This document shows positions 17,940 to 26,311 of a stretch of 40,262 bases of DNA, in pieces. The notes beneath the pieces were generated by a model that had not been told where the DNA came from, searched no databases, and was given only the letters and a program-made list of their open reading frames with translations. The translations under genes and the position numbers were made by a program. Each line of letters begins with the position of its first letter. Position 1 is the stretch's first letter. The DNA is from Photobacterium pectinilyticum (GTDB lineage: Bacteria > Pseudomonadota > Gammaproteobacteria > Enterobacterales > Vibrionaceae), in contig NZ_JANEYT010000042.1 in NCBI RefSeq assembly GCF_024357955.1, positions 1 to 40,262 on the forward strand. The letters are read 5' to 3'.

Positions 17940-18572
17940 TTACTCCTGAAAAACTATTTCGCCCACATCATTTGCACCCTTCAAGCCCGCGGCATTGGCC
18001 TCATCTGTATCAAGGTGCATCTCTAACACGAGCTGCGGATCAACACGGATCACCACATCTTTAAATAACACCGTTCGTGGCGCTTCACCGACCAAAACAT
18101 TGACAGACTGACAATCCTCAACCCCAAACAACAAGGCATCGAAAGTATTCATGTGAATATGACGTTTAGCGATAATGACTCCCTGCTCAAGGGTGATCGC
18201 CCCATGCTCACTGATAATCTCGATACCCGCCGAGCCCTCTAAATCACCAGACATTCTGACTGGCGGCTTAATGCCTAACTCCCTGGCTTGGGTCGCCGAA
18301 ACCTCCACCTGGGTATAAGTACGTATTGGGCCAAGAATACGAACGTTATTGATAACCCCTTTCGGGCCTCTCAGAGACACCGTTTGCGATGCTGCAAAAT
18401 GCCCAGGCTGAGCCAAGGGCTTGGAAACACCGAGGTTTTGGCCAGGAAACAACCGCGCAAAATCATCTTGCGAGAGATGAACATGGCGGTTAGATATTCC
18501 GACAGGAACAGCCCTATGACGAAGCACATCAACGACTTTAGCCGCAATAGCACCCGCATCCACAACACTCAT
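17940..18572 (-). CDS. pduL: Phosphate propanoyltransferase (PduL)
   Basis: PduL converts propionyl-CoA and phosphate to propionyl-phosphate and frees CoA for reuse inside the shell. The 210-aa protein has the two PTAC domains with zinc-binding histidines visible: VPVGISNRHVHLSQDDFARL in the first half and IIAKRHIHMNTFDA in the second, plus LEMHLDTDEANAAG near the end. The first 20 or so residues (SVVDAGAIAAKVVDVLRHR) form a probable encapsulation helix. The ATG overlaps the stop of the upstream pduK-like gene as ATGA, which indicates translational coupling. Confidence 0.95.
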   Translation of the reverse strand: MSVVDAGAIAAKVVDVLRHRAVPVGISNRHVHLSQDDFARLFPGQNLGVSKPLAQPGHFAASQTVSLRGPKGVINNVRILGPIRTYTQVEVSATQARELGIKPPVRMSGDLEGSAGIEIISEHGAITLEQGVIIAKRHIHMNTFDALLFGVEDCQSVNVLVGEAPRTVLFKDVVIRVDPQLVLEMHLDTDEANAAGLKGANDVGEIVFQE

Positions 18573-19165
18573 ACTGCACTTCCTTCTTTATTACTAACGG
18601 TGCCTGCTTTGCTATTGCTACTCGCAGCAGGTGATATAGTTGAAGGCTGACGCTGTTTGCCTTGAAGCGTCCCTTTTTCTGTTTCTTCTGTTTGGGCTGC
18701 CGCAGCTGGCTGAATGTTTTTTTGCTGTCTTGTTGGTGTGCTTTTGACGGTAGTACTTTTAACGTTAGTGCTTTTAGCCGTCGTGCGCTTAGTCGGTGCT
18801 TTTTTATGACCGGCGTTCTCCAACGCAATTGCCTTGGCTTTTTGTGTAGATTGATTCTCTACGCCTTTGAAGCTATTGGATTTGAGCTTTGGTGGTTCAT
18901 TCAATAACCGATCCAAACCATCAGCAGGGCGGGCAATGACTTTGCTCCCACATAGCCCTTGTTGGGCTCGGGCAAACGACGCACCAGTATCAACAGCCGC
19001 ATTGACTGAGCCCACATCGCCAGCCACTTTAATCAGTATCCAGCCAAAACCATTAACCCGCTCTAAACCCAGAATTTTTATATTGGCTGATTTTGCCATT
19101 ACATCAGCAACGGTAATTGCTAACGCTAACCCAGTCACCTCAACCATCCCGAATGCACTTTTCAT
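18569..19165 (-). CDS. pduK: BMC-domain shell protein with long basic low-complexity tail (PduK-like)
   Basis: Residues about 2-88 form a standard BMC-H domain (SAFGMVEVTGLALAITVADV, then GWILIKVAGDVGSVNAAVDT). The remaining 110 residues are a disordered-looking tail rich in Lys, Thr, Ser, Gln and Ala, including the imperfect repeat TAKSTNVKSTTVKSTPTR. In Salmonella PduK also has a C-terminal extension, but that one carries a cysteine-rich iron-sulfur motif. This tail has no cysteine. The ATG at 19165 is chosen over the GTG just before it. The gene is coupled to pduL by an ATGA overlap. The tail could face the lumen or the cytosol and bind cargo, nucleic acid or neighbouring compartments, but this is unknown. 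Confidence 0.85.
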   Translation of the reverse strand: MKSAFGMVEVTGLALAITVADVMAKSANIKILGLERVNGFGWILIKVAGDVGSVNAAVDTGASFARAQQGLCGSKVIARPADGLDRLLNEPPKLKSNSFKGVENQSTQKAKAIALENAGHKKAPTKRTTAKSTNVKSTTVKSTPTRQQKNIQPAAAAQTEETEKGTLQGKQRQPSTISPAASSNSKAGTVSNKEGSAV

Positions 19166-19196
19166 CACGTCTACCTCTAAATAATAAGACCCTCAA

Positions 19197-19224
19197 GCAA
19201 GGCAGGCAGACAAGCCTGCCTTGC
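19197..19224 (-). other. 11-bp stem intercistronic hairpin between pduF and pduK-like genes
   Basis: GCAAGGCAGGC (19197-19207) and GCCTGCCTTGC (19214-19224) form a perfect, GC-rich inverted repeat with a six-base loop. It follows the pduF stop on the transcript. The bases after it (TTGAGGGTCTTATTATTTAG) have only short T-runs, so partial termination or mRNA protection is possible. Confidence 0.65.
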
Positions 19225-19232
19225 AAGAGATA

Positions 19233-20057
19233 CTAGCTTTGCGCTGAAGCATCAGCCGTCTCAGGCTGCGCATCACTTTCTTCGCGGGGTTTGAATGAAT
19301 ACAGGCTGGCACCCGCACACGCACCAAGGATTGGCGCCACAATAGGTACAATGAAGTAAGGGAAAACACTACCACCAGTAAAGGCAATTTCCCCCCAACC
19401 ACTCATGGCAGTAAACAGTTTAGGGCCGAAGTCACGAGCAGGGTTAAGAGCAAAGCCAGTTAGTGGTGCGGTTGCTGCACCAATGACAGCGACGAGCAAA
19501 CCAATTAACAGTGGAGCCAGTGGACCACGTGGTAAACCGTTACCATCATCAGTTAATGCCATGATCAACAACATCAATACCGCAGTAATTACAAACTCAA
19601 CCACACCTGCTTGTAAAATGCTGATATCAGAATGAGGATAGGTGCTGAATAGCCCGGCTAAAGAAAGGCTGTCCACACTACCACGGGTAATGCCGTTTGC
19701 CAGTTCATATACATCAAATAGGTTGTGATAAATCAAATAGGCCAGTGCCGCCCCAGAAAATGCCCCGGCTGTCTGGGCAACGATATACGGAACAACTTTA
19801 TTACCATCGAAATTTGCATACCGCCATAATGCAATGGTCACGGCCGGATTTAGGTGTGCACCAGACACCCCTGCACTCAGGTAAATACCTAAAGCAAATG
19901 CGACACCCCATACAATACATATTTCCCACAAACTAAAGTTAGCGCCAGCCAGTACAGAAGCACACAAACAACTCACGCCGAAGAAAATAACAACACCCAG
20001 GCCAAGAAATTCTGATATGCATTGGTGCAGAAGTTTTTTTTCAATAAAATTACTCAT
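19233..20057 (-). CDS. pduF: Propanediol/glycerol diffusion facilitator, aquaporin family (PduF)
   Basis: This 274-aa membrane protein of the major intrinsic protein family has six hydrophobic spans and the two half-helix NPA motifs, GVSGAHLNPAVTIALW in the first half and LTGFALNPARDFGPKL in the second. The Asp after the second NPAR is the mark of glycerol-type facilitators rather than pure water channels. It would allow 1,2-propanediol or glycerol to cross the inner membrane, so the compartment may also use external propanediol and not only diol made from rhamnose. The C-terminal 20 residues are acidic and variable. AAGGA precedes the ATG. The gene lies 18 bases after the activase. Confidence 0.92.
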   Translation of the reverse strand: MSNFIEKKLLHQCISEFLGLGVVIFFGVSCLCASVLAGANFSLWEICIVWGVAFALGIYLSAGVSGAHLNPAVTIALWRYANFDGNKVVPYIVAQTAGAFSGAALAYLIYHNLFDVYELANGITRGSVDSLSLAGLFSTYPHSDISILQAGVVEFVITAVLMLLIMALTDDGNGLPRGPLAPLLIGLLVAVIGAATAPLTGFALNPARDFGPKLFTAMSGWGEIAFTGGSVFPYFIVPIVAPILGACAGASLYSFKPREESDAQPETADASAQS

Positions 20058-20075
20058 TTTATATCCTTAATAATT

Positions 20076-20990
20076 TTAACCGCCAACCACACACTCAATA
20101 CCGAGGGATTCCACAATTTCTTTATATCGGTTGACTTCGTCATTTGACGGCGTTTTAAACTCCTTGCAATAATATTCTTTACCAAGCAAGGAATATTTGT
20201 TTTGACCAAAATTGTGATAAGGAAGAAGGTGTAATCTGGCAACGTTATCCATGTGGGTAGCGAAAGTTGCAATCGCTTTTACACTTTGTTCATCGGCGTT
20301 AAACTCTGGAATTAGAGGTACTCTTATTGATACCTGCTTCGCTAACTTGGAAATTGTCAAAGCATTTTTAAGCACCACTTCATTTGCCAAACCAGTATAT
20401 TTCTCATGTTGCTTACTGTAGAAGGTTTTTATATCCAACAGAACGACATCCAACAAAGGGATTATTCGCTTCAATACATCTGGGCTAGCAATTCCAGTGG
20501 TCTCCATCGCCGTATGTAAGCCACGAGCCTTTGCCGCACGAAGCAGCTCTTCAACAAACTCCGGTTGCGCTAACGGTTCACCACCTGACAGGGTTAGCCC
20601 TCCATTAGAACGCCGATAATGCACTGAATCTTTACACACTTCATCCAGTACTTCTTTTACACTCATTTTACTGCCGGCAAGCGTCAACGCATTGGATGGG
20701 CAAACGCCAACACAACTACCACAGCCAATACATTTGTCATGATCTACCCGATTAGGGCGATTTAAACTTATCGCTTCTTGAGGGCAGGTTTTAGCGCAGT
20801 TACCACACCCAATACACTTTTCTTTTTCAAACATCACCGATGGTTTGAATTTCTGTGATTCTGGATTACTGCACCATTTACAAGACAAATAACACCCTTT
20901 CAAAAACACAATAGTTCTAATTCCTGGACCATCATGTAATGAAAACTTCTGAATATTAAATACCGTGCCTTGCGTATCTTCGTTATACAT
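20076..20990 (-). CDS. Glycyl radical enzyme activase (radical SAM)
   Basis: This enzyme cleaves S-adenosylmethionine to abstract a hydrogen from the glycine of its partner and create the glycyl radical. The 304-aa protein has the radical-SAM cluster motif CYLSCKWC near residue 30, followed by two ferredoxin-type [4Fe-4S] motifs (CIGCGNCAKTCP and CIGCGSCVGVCP), typical of PFL-activase relatives serving diol and choline-type GREs. The AdoMet-binding stretch LTLSGGEPLAQPEF follows. GGAAGG lies seven bases before the ATG at 20990, which is preferred over an upstream in-frame start at 21008. It sits directly downstream of its substrate gene. Confidence 0.94.
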   Translation of the reverse strand: MYNEDTQGTVFNIQKFSLHDGPGIRTIVFLKGCYLSCKWCSNPESQKFKPSVMFEKEKCIGCGNCAKTCPQEAISLNRPNRVDHDKCIGCGSCVGVCPSNALTLAGSKMSVKEVLDEVCKDSVHYRRSNGGLTLSGGEPLAQPEFVEELLRAAKARGLHTAMETTGIASPDVLKRIIPLLDVVLLDIKTFYSKQHEKYTGLANEVVLKNALTISKLAKQVSIRVPLIPEFNADEQSVKAIATFATHMDNVARLHLLPYHNFGQNKYSLLGKEYYCKEFKTPSNDEVNRYKEIVESLGIECVVGG

Positions 20991-21022
20991 AGAATAACCT
21001 TCCACCATTAGTATCTAGACGA

Positions 21023-21079
21023 CTCCGCACATAAAAAACCTTTCATAATAAATTTATGATTAACTTGTTATATGCGGAG
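21023..21079 (-). other. Structured gap between the glycyl radical enzyme and its activase
   Basis: CTCCGCA (21023-21029) pairs with TGCGGAG (21073-21079), and the pairing continues with four more bases after one mismatch. The loop holds a second small inverted repeat (TCATAA and TTATGA). There is no T-run after the stem on the transcript. It may set a difference in dose between the abundant enzyme and its catalytic activase by mRNA processing or stabilisation. Confidence 0.5.
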
Positions 21080-21088
21080 CATCTTGAC

Positions 21089-23602
21089 TTAGAACATATG
21101 TTCAGTACGTTCAATAATGTCGTCTTGGATACTCTTATCCAAAGAAATAAATTGCGCACTGTAACCCGCAATACGAATGACTAAGTCACGATATTTCTCT
21201 GGTTCTTTTTGTGCCGCTAACAAGATGTCACGGTTAACCACGTTGAACTGTACGTGCATACCTTTATGGTCGAAGTAACTACGGATGAGTGCACCCATAT
21301 TGCTAAGCCCATTCTCACCTTGCAAAGCAGTTGGATGGAATTTTTGGTTATACAAGGTACCGTTTGAGGCAATAAAGTGGTCCAATTTAGCCACTGAGTT
21401 AGTCGCTGCAGTTGGTCCACTTCTATCCATACCACGACTAGGCGACACACCATCAGCCAACGGTTCACCGGCCATCCTGCCATCCGGTGTCGCTCCTACT
21501 GCGGTTCCCATCAAAACATTGATTGACGCAGGATAAAGTCCCGCTTGGAATGAACCACCACGAGGGTTGGTGTATTTTTGAACCTCACGACAGTAAATCG
21601 CTGCACCTTCTCGTGTGAGCAAATCCACCTCATCAATGTCATTACCAAATTTCGGCGCATCAATCAGCATTTGACGTACCGAGTTCGTTTTCGAGGTCAA
21701 AACGCTCACATTACTCTTCAATGCTTGCGAATCCAGTAAAGCTGCAGAGCCAGTTTCGGCAAGTACTTTCTTCACTGCATCCATCACCATGTCATAGGCA
21801 GGATCATTGGCGCTATTAGTTGGTCCGGCAGCTTCACCGCCAAAATTGGTATCCAAGGCATCTTTAACTTGTTGAAGGGTCAACTTACCTTCATCAAATA
21901 CCAGTTTCTTAATCGCAGTGAGTGAATCGCCAACATTCGCCGCACCCACACCTTGCGGACCACTGAAGTTGTACTGTGCGCCACCTTCTTGCAGAGACTT
22001 ACCATCACCGATACAGTCATCGACCATGCACGACAGATACGGCAATGGTGCACGCTCGGCATGTGAAATATCAACACAGTTATCGGCAGTGATCAGGTGA
22101 AGAACAAAGTATTCAGCTTGCTTTTGATAAGCATCCATTAGCTCATCAAAAGATTTTAATTCAGTAAGCTGTGGCGTAACTGGACCCAGTTGTTGACCAT
22201 CAACTTTACCACCATTGAGAGTGATCTCTAGTAATTTACCTAGATTAAAGAATGCCGAATCATGCCAACCTTCTGTTTTACCTGGGCACTGAGGTTCCAC
22301 ACAGCCGATAATGCCGTACTGACGTGCATCTTGCAGGCTCAAACCCCGGTTAACCAGAGCGGTAACAATCACTTCATCGTTATAGAAAGCAGGAACCCCT
22401 AAACCTAAGCGGCTCAACTCACACGCTTTAAGCAAGAACTCATTCGGCGTTTTCGACCATACACGAACCGAGAACGAAGGCTGAGGTAAACGTACGCGCG
22501 CGGTTGCTTCCATACACATATAAGACAAGGTGTTAGTTGCATCTTCACCATTTTGATCTTGGCCACCAACAATCAAATTTTGGAACATAGGGTAGCCACC
22601 AAACGCATTGGTAGATACCTCATCACGCACTTTGTTAATATCGTTAAGTTTAACCCAAATACAATCAATCAGCTCTTGTGCACACTCAGGTGAAATTTCT
22701 TTGTCCATTTCAAAGTAAGGGTGCATGTACTGATCAAAACGGGTTGGTGAAATCGAGTGGCCATTGGATTCCAAACCAATCATCAGATGGACAAACCAAA
22801 ATGCCTGACACGCCTCATGGAAATTCGTCGCACCTTGCTCTGGAACACGACGGCAAGTTTCAGCAATTTTTTGCAGCTCTGCTTGACGAGCACCACTTGC
22901 TGATTGCGCTAATTCACTGGCCTTATTGGCATAACGTTTCGCAAACTGAATCGCGGCATTACAAGAGATAATAATGCCTTTATAAAACTGTTCTTGCTTG
23001 ATGTAATCAGGGCACGTCTTATCAGCCGATAACATTTTCTCAGCGACTTCGGTAATAATTCCCTGATAACCAACTTTAAGCACTTTTCCGTAATCGACAG
23101 AAATGTGCCCTACTCCATTCATGTAATAGTTACCAACGGTAAATACGCCGGCATCCATACACGCTTGCGTGTCTGATGACATATAAGAGGTGGCAAGTTC
23201 ACTGGTCGTTTTACCCTGCCAATATGGGAATACTTCGCGTAGTTCTTGTTTTGCTTGCTCAGAAATTTGAAATGAATCACCGCTTCGCTTACCGACACGC
23301 TCAAATTCATCCTCAATCCAGGTGTTTGAGAACTCAGGAAAGATTTGTGATGAACGAGGTTCAATGGTTGCACTGCCCACGACCAATTCATTATCGCGGA
23401 TCACGACAGGGAGTTCGGCTAGAATACGCTCAAACGCCTTAGCGCGACGAATGATTGCAGGTTTACCTTCAGTTTCTTTATAAGAGGCAGTAATCGCTAA
23501 AGCACGGGCTGTTTCAATACACGGCACAGCATCTAATATTTGGTTACGTAGTGACTCGACACGACACGTCGGCTCACTAAATCCTTGTGATACAGGTTTC
23601 AT
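21089..23602 (-). CDS. B12-independent glycyl radical 1,2-propanediol dehydratase
   Basis: This 837-aa glycyl radical enzyme would dehydrate (S)-1,2-propanediol to propionaldehyde. The C-terminal radical loop is RIAGYSAQF with the radical glycine near residue 813. The active site loop is GIIGCVEPQ, with the thiyl cysteine near residue 434 and catalytic glutamate near 436. An Asp follows at about 448 (GWHDSAF). A His in NGVGHISVDYG, near residue 166, corresponds to the substrate-binding histidine of the diol dehydratases. Choline lyase CutC has Asp there, which argues against CutC. Context (rhamnose genes, pduF, pduP, pduQ) agrees. The start begins almost directly with the conserved RVESLRNQIL segment, so no encapsulation extension is visible. 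AAGGA precedes the ATG. Confidence 0.92.
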   Translation of the reverse strand: MKPVSQGFSEPTCRVESLRNQILDAVPCIETARALAITASYKETEGKPAIIRRAKAFERILAELPVVIRDNELVVGSATIEPRSSQIFPEFSNTWIEDEFERVGKRSGDSFQISEQAKQELREVFPYWQGKTTSELATSYMSSDTQACMDAGVFTVGNYYMNGVGHISVDYGKVLKVGYQGIITEVAEKMLSADKTCPDYIKQEQFYKGIIISCNAAIQFAKRYANKASELAQSASGARQAELQKIAETCRRVPEQGATNFHEACQAFWFVHLMIGLESNGHSISPTRFDQYMHPYFEMDKEISPECAQELIDCIWVKLNDINKVRDEVSTNAFGGYPMFQNLIVGGQDQNGEDATNTLSYMCMEATARVRLPQPSFSVRVWSKTPNEFLLKACELSRLGLGVPAFYNDEVIVTALVNRGLSLQDARQYGIIGCVEPQCPGKTEGWHDSAFFNLGKLLEITLNGGKVDGQQLGPVTPQLTELKSFDELMDAYQKQAEYFVLHLITADNCVDISHAERAPLPYLSCMVDDCIGDGKSLQEGGAQYNFSGPQGVGAANVGDSLTAIKKLVFDEGKLTLQQVKDALDTNFGGEAAGPTNSANDPAYDMVMDAVKKVLAETGSAALLDSQALKSNVSVLTSKTNSVRQMLIDAPKFGNDIDEVDLLTREGAAIYCREVQKYTNPRGGSFQAGLYPASINVLMGTAVGATPDGRMAGEPLADGVSPSRGMDRSGPTAATNSVAKLDHFIASNGTLYNQKFHPTALQGENGLSNMGALIRSYFDHKGMHVQFNVVNRDILLAAQKEPEKYRDLVIRIAGYSAQFISLDKSIQDDIIERTEHMF

Positions 23603-23622
23603 TATTATTATCCTTCTATGGC

Positions 23623-24456
23623 CTAAATGTAGGGTTTAGTAGCAGACGGGGCTTCACCACCCATGGTTTCAAGCAAGCTGATACCAATTTCACGAGCAGT
23701 CGAAACCGCTTGTCGAACCGCACCAGAGTCACCAGAAATGACCAAGGTAGCTTCATTCGAAAAGCTCGTTCCATTCGCCGGAGAACAGTAAGCGACGGTA
23801 TTAACATTGGCCGCTTTAAGCGCAGCATCCGCCATTAACACACCAATAGAAGCTGGTGCACCAACAATAACGCCGCAGGCCCTGCCCAGTGGCGCCCCAA
23901 AGGCTTTCTCCAATGCATAGCTAGCACGAGCGCTGTATTGCAGTTCCACATGGCCCGCATCATTGGCATAAACATCACCAAAGGTACGCTCTAGTTGACT
24001 AAGCGCGACTTCCACAGCACGCTTAACATCAGACACATCCGAACCACCAAAGATGATTAATGAACCATGTCCCGCACCACCTTTGGTGTCACGAGGTAGT
24101 TCGATTTTCACGACTTCAGTATTGGTTGCTTTTACGGCTTCATCCGCAGCCATAATATGTGGGCCGGCACCTGTTCTCGCTCCCAATATACCGATAGAGC
24201 GGTATTTCTTATCGAGGTTCATCACTTCTAAAAGTTGACTATCAACGTTCGCAATCACGAGGCCAATCGTGTCACCAATTGCAGTGCCAACAAACTCTGT
24301 CATTGCATTGTTTTTTTTGGCTTTTACAGGTTCTTGACGTGTGATTACTTCAGGAGGTTGGCTAGTCACGGGTACGAGGGAAGTCTCTCCCTGCTCCCCG
24401 ACCTTCTCTAATACATCAGAGATTATTTGCTCTACTGTTGTTATCGTTGTCATCAT
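23623..24456 (-). CDS. pduB: Tandem-domain major shell protein (PduB)
   Basis: This BMC-T trimer-forming shell protein of 278 aa is very close to PduB: LTEFVG-like start of the core ([20 protein letters not shown]), then [36 protein letters not shown] and [18 protein letters not shown]. The first 50 residues form a helix plus linker ([16 protein letters not shown]), the region that in Salmonella PduB anchors the enzyme core to the shell. Salmonella also makes the shorter PduB' from an internal start. The equivalent internal ATG here (before TEFVG) lacks a ribosome site. The ATG at 24456 overlaps the pduA stop as ATGA. Confidence 0.95.
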   Translation of the reverse strand: MMTTITTVEQIISDVLEKVGEQGETSLVPVTSQPPEVITRQEPVKAKKNNAMTEFVGTAIGDTIGLVIANVDSQLLEVMNLDKKYRSIGILGARTGAGPHIMAADEAVKATNTEVVKIELPRDTKGGAGHGSLIIFGGSDVSDVKRAVEVALSQLERTFGDVYANDAGHVELQYSARASYALEKAFGAPLGRACGVIVGAPASIGVLMADAALKAANVNTVAYCSPANGTSFSNEATLVISGDSGAVRQAVSTAREIGISLLETMGGEAPSATKPYI

Positions 24457-24749
24457 GCAATTCCTTCAGGAAGGGCGGCGGGTAGTACAGCTTCAACATC
24501 CGTATGTGGCCTTGGAATAACATGAGTGGCAATGACATCACCCACGTTACTAGCGGCACAAGCACCAGCATCTGTCGCAGCTTTTACTGCCCCTACATCA
24601 CCACGAACAACCACTGTGATTAGCCCTGAACCAATCTTTTCATAGCCAACCAACTGAACATTTGCAGATTTAACCATGGTATCGGCAGCTTCAATTGCTG
24701 CAGTTAAACCGCGAGTTTCAACCATTCCTAACGCTTCTTGTTGCATCAT
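24453..24749 (-). CDS. pduA: Hexameric major shell protein (PduA)
   Basis: This 98-aa BMC-H protein closely resembles Salmonella Pdu[21 protein letters not shown], then [20 protein letters not shown] and [14 protein letters not shown]. The loop KIGSG that forms the small polar pore is present, fitting passage of propanediol while holding back propionaldehyde. Two adjacent ATG codons (24749 and 24746) both fit behind AGAGG. The first is used here, the second is the one matching Salmonella. It is the first gene of the long minus-strand run and faces the divergent pocR-like gene. Confidence 0.95.
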   Translation of the reverse strand: MMQQEALGMVETRGLTAAIEAADTMVKSANVQLVGYEKIGSGLITVVVRGDVGAVKAATDAGACAASNVGDVIATHVIPRPHTDVEAVLPAALPEGIA

Positions 24750-25333
24750 TGTCGCCTCTTTATTGGTGTATACCGGATTACCTTAAATCGACAAACATCA
24801 CCTAAATGATGACTCGTTTTAACAGGCTTATGGTGCCTTCAAGTAAAACGGGTATAGAAACTAATTAAAAATCCATGTACCTAAATTACTTTGATTCAAC
24901 AGCCCTGATTGTTCAGGTGTAATTCCTAAGCAAGTCAGTCATATCTCTGTTCACAGTAACTTTGGTGTGTTTGATTCTAAGCGTTAACAATTTAATTATG
25001 TTGCTACGAAAGGACTATTGATTGACAAGAATTTTTTATTATATAGCAATAATTTTCTATTTAATGCTGTTTTAAGTAATGAAACACAACAAATTCAATA
25101 AGCATTTTTTGCGTTTAGGTAAGATGACAAAAGTGTAAAGTGTCGTATAGATCAAAAAAATAAGCACTTCTTCACTTCGCAGAAGTAAAATACAGCAACC
25201 ACCAATGCACAAAATTTATTATTATGCTTAAACAAATGAGTCACATGTCATACTTTGTGTATATAAATTACGATAGAATAATTCATATAAAGAATTGAAG
25301 CGTAACTAGGCAATTTCTGAGGTTTTCAACAAG
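24750..25333. promoter_or_regulatory. Divergent promoter region of the BMC-rha cluster and its regulator
   Basis: This 584-bp AT-rich stretch holds no convincing gene. It must contain the minus-strand promoter of pduA and the plus-strand promoter of the PocR-like regulator. Runs such as GTATATAAATTACGATAG near 25258-25276 are plausible -10 material for the regulator. A CRP-like half palindrome lies at 25138-25159. No clear repeated operator for the AraC-type regulator could be fixed by eye. Its length and composition are typical for a heavily regulated divergent locus. Confidence 0.6.
25138..25159. promoter_or_regulatory. Possible CRP (cAMP receptor protein) site
   Basis: Set against the CRP consensus, the sequence AAGTGTCGTATAGATCAAAA keeps TGT of the first half-site and TAGATCA of the centre and second half-site. 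It deviates from TGTGA in the left arm and TCACA in the right arm. Catabolite control by CRP is known for rha and pdu operons in enterobacteria, so a site here would make sense. The match is partial. Confidence 0.3.
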
Positions 25334-26215
25334 ATGATTTCTAATGATATAGTAAATGAAATTGCTTATGACTTTGCAATGGCAACTGGATTAGCGGTAC
25401 TTGTTGTTGATCTCGACGGGAATGAAATATCTCCCCGTTTTAACTTCACCCCCTTATGCGAAAGAATCCGTACTCACAGTTCACTTTTTGAAATTTGCAA
25501 ACGCTGCGATCGGGTTGGTGGGTTAACTAGCCTTCAAGAGCAAAAAACAATGTTTTATCGATGTCATGTTGGCTTGATTGATTTCTCTATCCCATTGATG
25601 ATAAAAGGAAACCTACTTGGATTTGTACAGTGCGGACAAGCAAAAATTGTCGATAAAAGTAGGATACCGATCATCACTCATCATAAGCACAACTGGCATC
25701 AAAATAAAGAATTGATGAGGTTATACGATGAAATGCCAACTGTAAAAATGCGTAAAATCGTCTCTGCTTCAGCAATTTTAAAAACAATCATTGATAACTA
25801 CCTTTCTGAAAAATTAGTTTTAAGCTCACTATCAAAATCTAATGAAGAGTCTTTATCTAATGAAAGAAACTGTATTCAAAGCAAATATAAAATTGAAAAA
25901 GCGATTGAATTTATAAATAAAAACATAACATCAGAATTAACATTAGATAGTGTCGCTTATCACGTTGATCTAAGTCCATTTTACTTCAGCAGATTATTTA
26001 AAAAGCATATCAACATAGGTTTCAATGCCTATCTTAATCAACAACGAATTAATGATGCAAAATTAATATTAACTAATAATAATGCGTCAGTAAGTGATGT
26101 AGCCAAACAAGTTGGATACAATAATGCTAGTTATTTTATTAAACAATTCAAAAAACAGTGTGACATGACTCCTTTAGAGTTTAGACATAATAATGAAATA
26201 TCAGAAATTAACTAA
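25334..26215 (+). CDS. pocR: AraC-family regulator with PocR sensory domain (PocR/PduR-like)
   Basis: The first 170 residues form a PocR ligand-binding domain very like that of Salmonella PocR: IAYDFAMATGLAVLVVDLDG, then FNFTPLCERIR, YRCHVGLIDFSIPLMIKGNL and LGFVQCGQAKI. Conserved cysteines in CKRCDRVGG are present. The last 100 residues are the AraC double helix-turn-helix (LTLDSVAYHVDLSPFYFSRL, ASVSDVAKQVGYNNASYFIK). PocR activates the pdu and cob genes in response to propanediol in Salmonella. Here it is divergent from pduA and is probably the diol-responsive activator. TGAGG lies 11 bases before the ATG. The gene is clearly more AT-rich than the pdu genes, which is common for regulators. 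Confidence 0.9.
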   Translation: MISNDIVNEIAYDFAMATGLAVLVVDLDGNEISPRFNFTPLCERIRTHSSLFEICKRCDRVGGLTSLQEQKTMFYRCHVGLIDFSIPLMIKGNLLGFVQCGQAKIVDKSRIPIITHHKHNWHQNKELMRLYDEMPTVKMRKIVSASAILKTIIDNYLSEKLVLSSLSKSNEESLSNERNCIQSKYKIEKAIEFINKNITSELTLDSVAYHVDLSPFYFSRLFKKHINIGFNAYLNQQRINDAKLILTNNNASVSDVAKQVGYNNASYFIKQFKKQCDMTPLEFRHNNEISEIN

Positions 26216-26311
26216 CTTTTATTTTCACCATATAATGTAAATGAATAATAAACCGTCACTCAGAATAAATGTATCAATAACTAAATCCTAGTCACACGAT
26301 CAGGTACTTAT

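Noticed and set aside
21089..23602. Choline trimethylamine-lyase (CutC)
   Set aside because: The GVGHI histidine matches diol dehydratases, where CutC has Asp, and the neighbours are rhamnose and propanediol genes.
23623..24303. Separate PduB' product from an internal start, as in Salmonella
   Set aside because: The equivalent ATG before TEFVG is preceded only by an A-rich run with no ribosome site, so a second product is not supported.
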